Positions 52,275 to 52,621 of a DNA stretch of 52,621 bases are shown in pieces (within the stretch, counting starts at the first letter, position 1; each line of letters starts with the position of its first letter). Origin of the DNA: Rhodovarius lipocyclicus (GTDB lineage Bacteria; Pseudomonadota; Alphaproteobacteria; Acetobacterales; Acetobacteraceae); NCBI RefSeq assembly GCF_009900765.1, contig NZ_JAAABL010000024.1:1-52621 (forward strand). Reading direction: 5' to 3'. Under the pieces are notes generated by a model that was given only the letters and a program-made list of their open reading frames with translations, searched no databases and was not told the DNA's origin. Made by a program: the position numbers and the translations under genes.

Positions 52275-52500
52275 GGGCCCCCACCAGGGGGCGCCGCCCC
52301 CTGGACCCCCGCCAGGACCGTGCTCGGTCCTGGACCTAGAGCAGTTGGGCGCTGATCCTGGGAAGGTTTTTCCCATTGATTTTTATCATGAAAATGGTGC
52401 CCCACCTGCCAAGGTAAGGCGCCAATCTGATGGGTTCCAAGGGCCTTTCGGCCTTTGGCGGGGAGCCGAGGGGCAGGGCCCCTCGGTGGGGGTCTCGGGG
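52275..52500 (+). repeat. Structured intergenic repeat, copy C
   Basis: This copy follows comF. It is nearly identical to copy A through the first hairpin and its following sequence (CAGGACCG-TGCT-CGGTCCTG at 52313-52332, then GACCTAGAGCAGTTGGGCGCT), and has the AT block TTTTTATCATGAAAA, GGTGCC/GGCGCC hairpin with inner ACCT/AGGT and the third hairpin CCAAGGGCC-TTTC-GGCCTTTGG (52437-52458). A CCAGGGGGCG/CGCCCCCTGG hairpin precedes. An IS481-like element starts directly at its right end. Confidence 0.75.
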
Positions 52501-52501
52501 G

Positions 52502-52583
52502 TGTTCAGACCGGACACATCCCTGACTGATGTTCGGAGAGATGGTTGACGGTTTTTGGGTGAGAGTTTCGCGGGAGCGGAGCG
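52502..52583 (+). repeat. Putative left terminal inverted repeat and leader of an IS481-like element
   Basis: The sequence changes character at TGTTCAGACCGGACAC, a TGT start typical of IS481 ends, and runs 82 bases to the transposase ATG. Only one end is in the window, so the inverted repeat and target duplication cannot be confirmed. Confidence 0.45.
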
Positions 52584-52621
52584 ATGCCCTGGAAGCCTGT
52601 ATCGATCATGGACAGTCGCCG
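52584..52621 (+). CDS. IS481-family-like transposase, N-terminal fragment cut by window edge
   Basis: The frame MPWKPVSIMDSR is visible to the window edge. The opening M-P-W-K-x-x-S-I-M-D is typical of IS481 (IS3-like, DDE) transposases, whose next part is a helix-turn-helix. GGAGCGGAGC lies upstream as a ribosome site. Only 12 residues can be seen. Confidence 0.55.
   Translation, partial: MPWKPVSIMDSR

Overview
The window is very GC-rich by eye, with short intergenic gaps and many ATGA or TGATG start/stop overlaps. The gene set suggests an alphaproteobacterium of the Acetobacteraceae (Roseomonas-like). Pointers are an addB-addA-trxA cluster, a Bug-type (TctC) solute receptor, a family III CoA-transferase, a stand-alone molybdopterin oxidase subunit and HldE-type heptose kinases. 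The taxonomic call is inference from gene content; no rRNA is present.

Layout. The left edge cuts an IS1595-like transposase (1-94). Positions 235-6243 hold a GNAT enzyme, two alpha/beta hydrolases, a CaiB/BaiF CoA-transferase, a duplicated-domain secreted protein and a gamma-glutamyltransferase. Positions 6496-10232 hold pdxJ-pdxA coupled to a kynureninase-like PLP enzyme, divergent from tryptophan 2,3-dioxygenase. Then come trxA-addA-addB (10434-17297), an enoyl-CoA hydratase, an Asp/Glu racemase, an orphan dipeptide-type permease pair, a YjbF-like lipoprotein, two coupled genes with degenerate EAL-like C-termini, an HldE paralogue that has lost its nucleotidyltransferase motif, fusA, a tRNA with anticodon CAU, lhgO, a CoxL-like oxidase, a Bug receptor and a telA-xpaC unit preceded by a 49-residue membrane-protein gene.

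The main feature is an integrated element of about 10.9 kb (35099-45977). It lies between two copies of a 16-bp core, one being the 3' end of tRNA-Phe. It carries a tyrosine integrase, HK97-type portal, prohead protease and major capsid, a large terminase, an HNH protein and a TOPRIM/P4-type primase-helicase, with small regulators in the middle. It has no recognisable tail, lysis or small-terminase gene. This gene set resembles capsid-forming phage-inducible chromosomal islands, satellites that build their own small capsid and take tails from a helper phage; a reduced, decaying prophage is the alternative. The portal gene is fused in frame to an AlpA/excisionase-like helix-turn-helix, and the integrase reads through the attachment core into the tRNA.

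The right flank (46007-52262) is ordinary chromosome: YqaA-like membrane protein, intact hldE, DUF1178, VOC protein, a cysteine-dioxygenase-like enzyme coupled to a four-domain rhodanese, and comF. The last bases are the start of an IS481-like element. Three copies of a structured intergenic repeat (near 6269, 31632 and 52275) each follow a plus-strand gene and show compensatory base changes in their hairpins.
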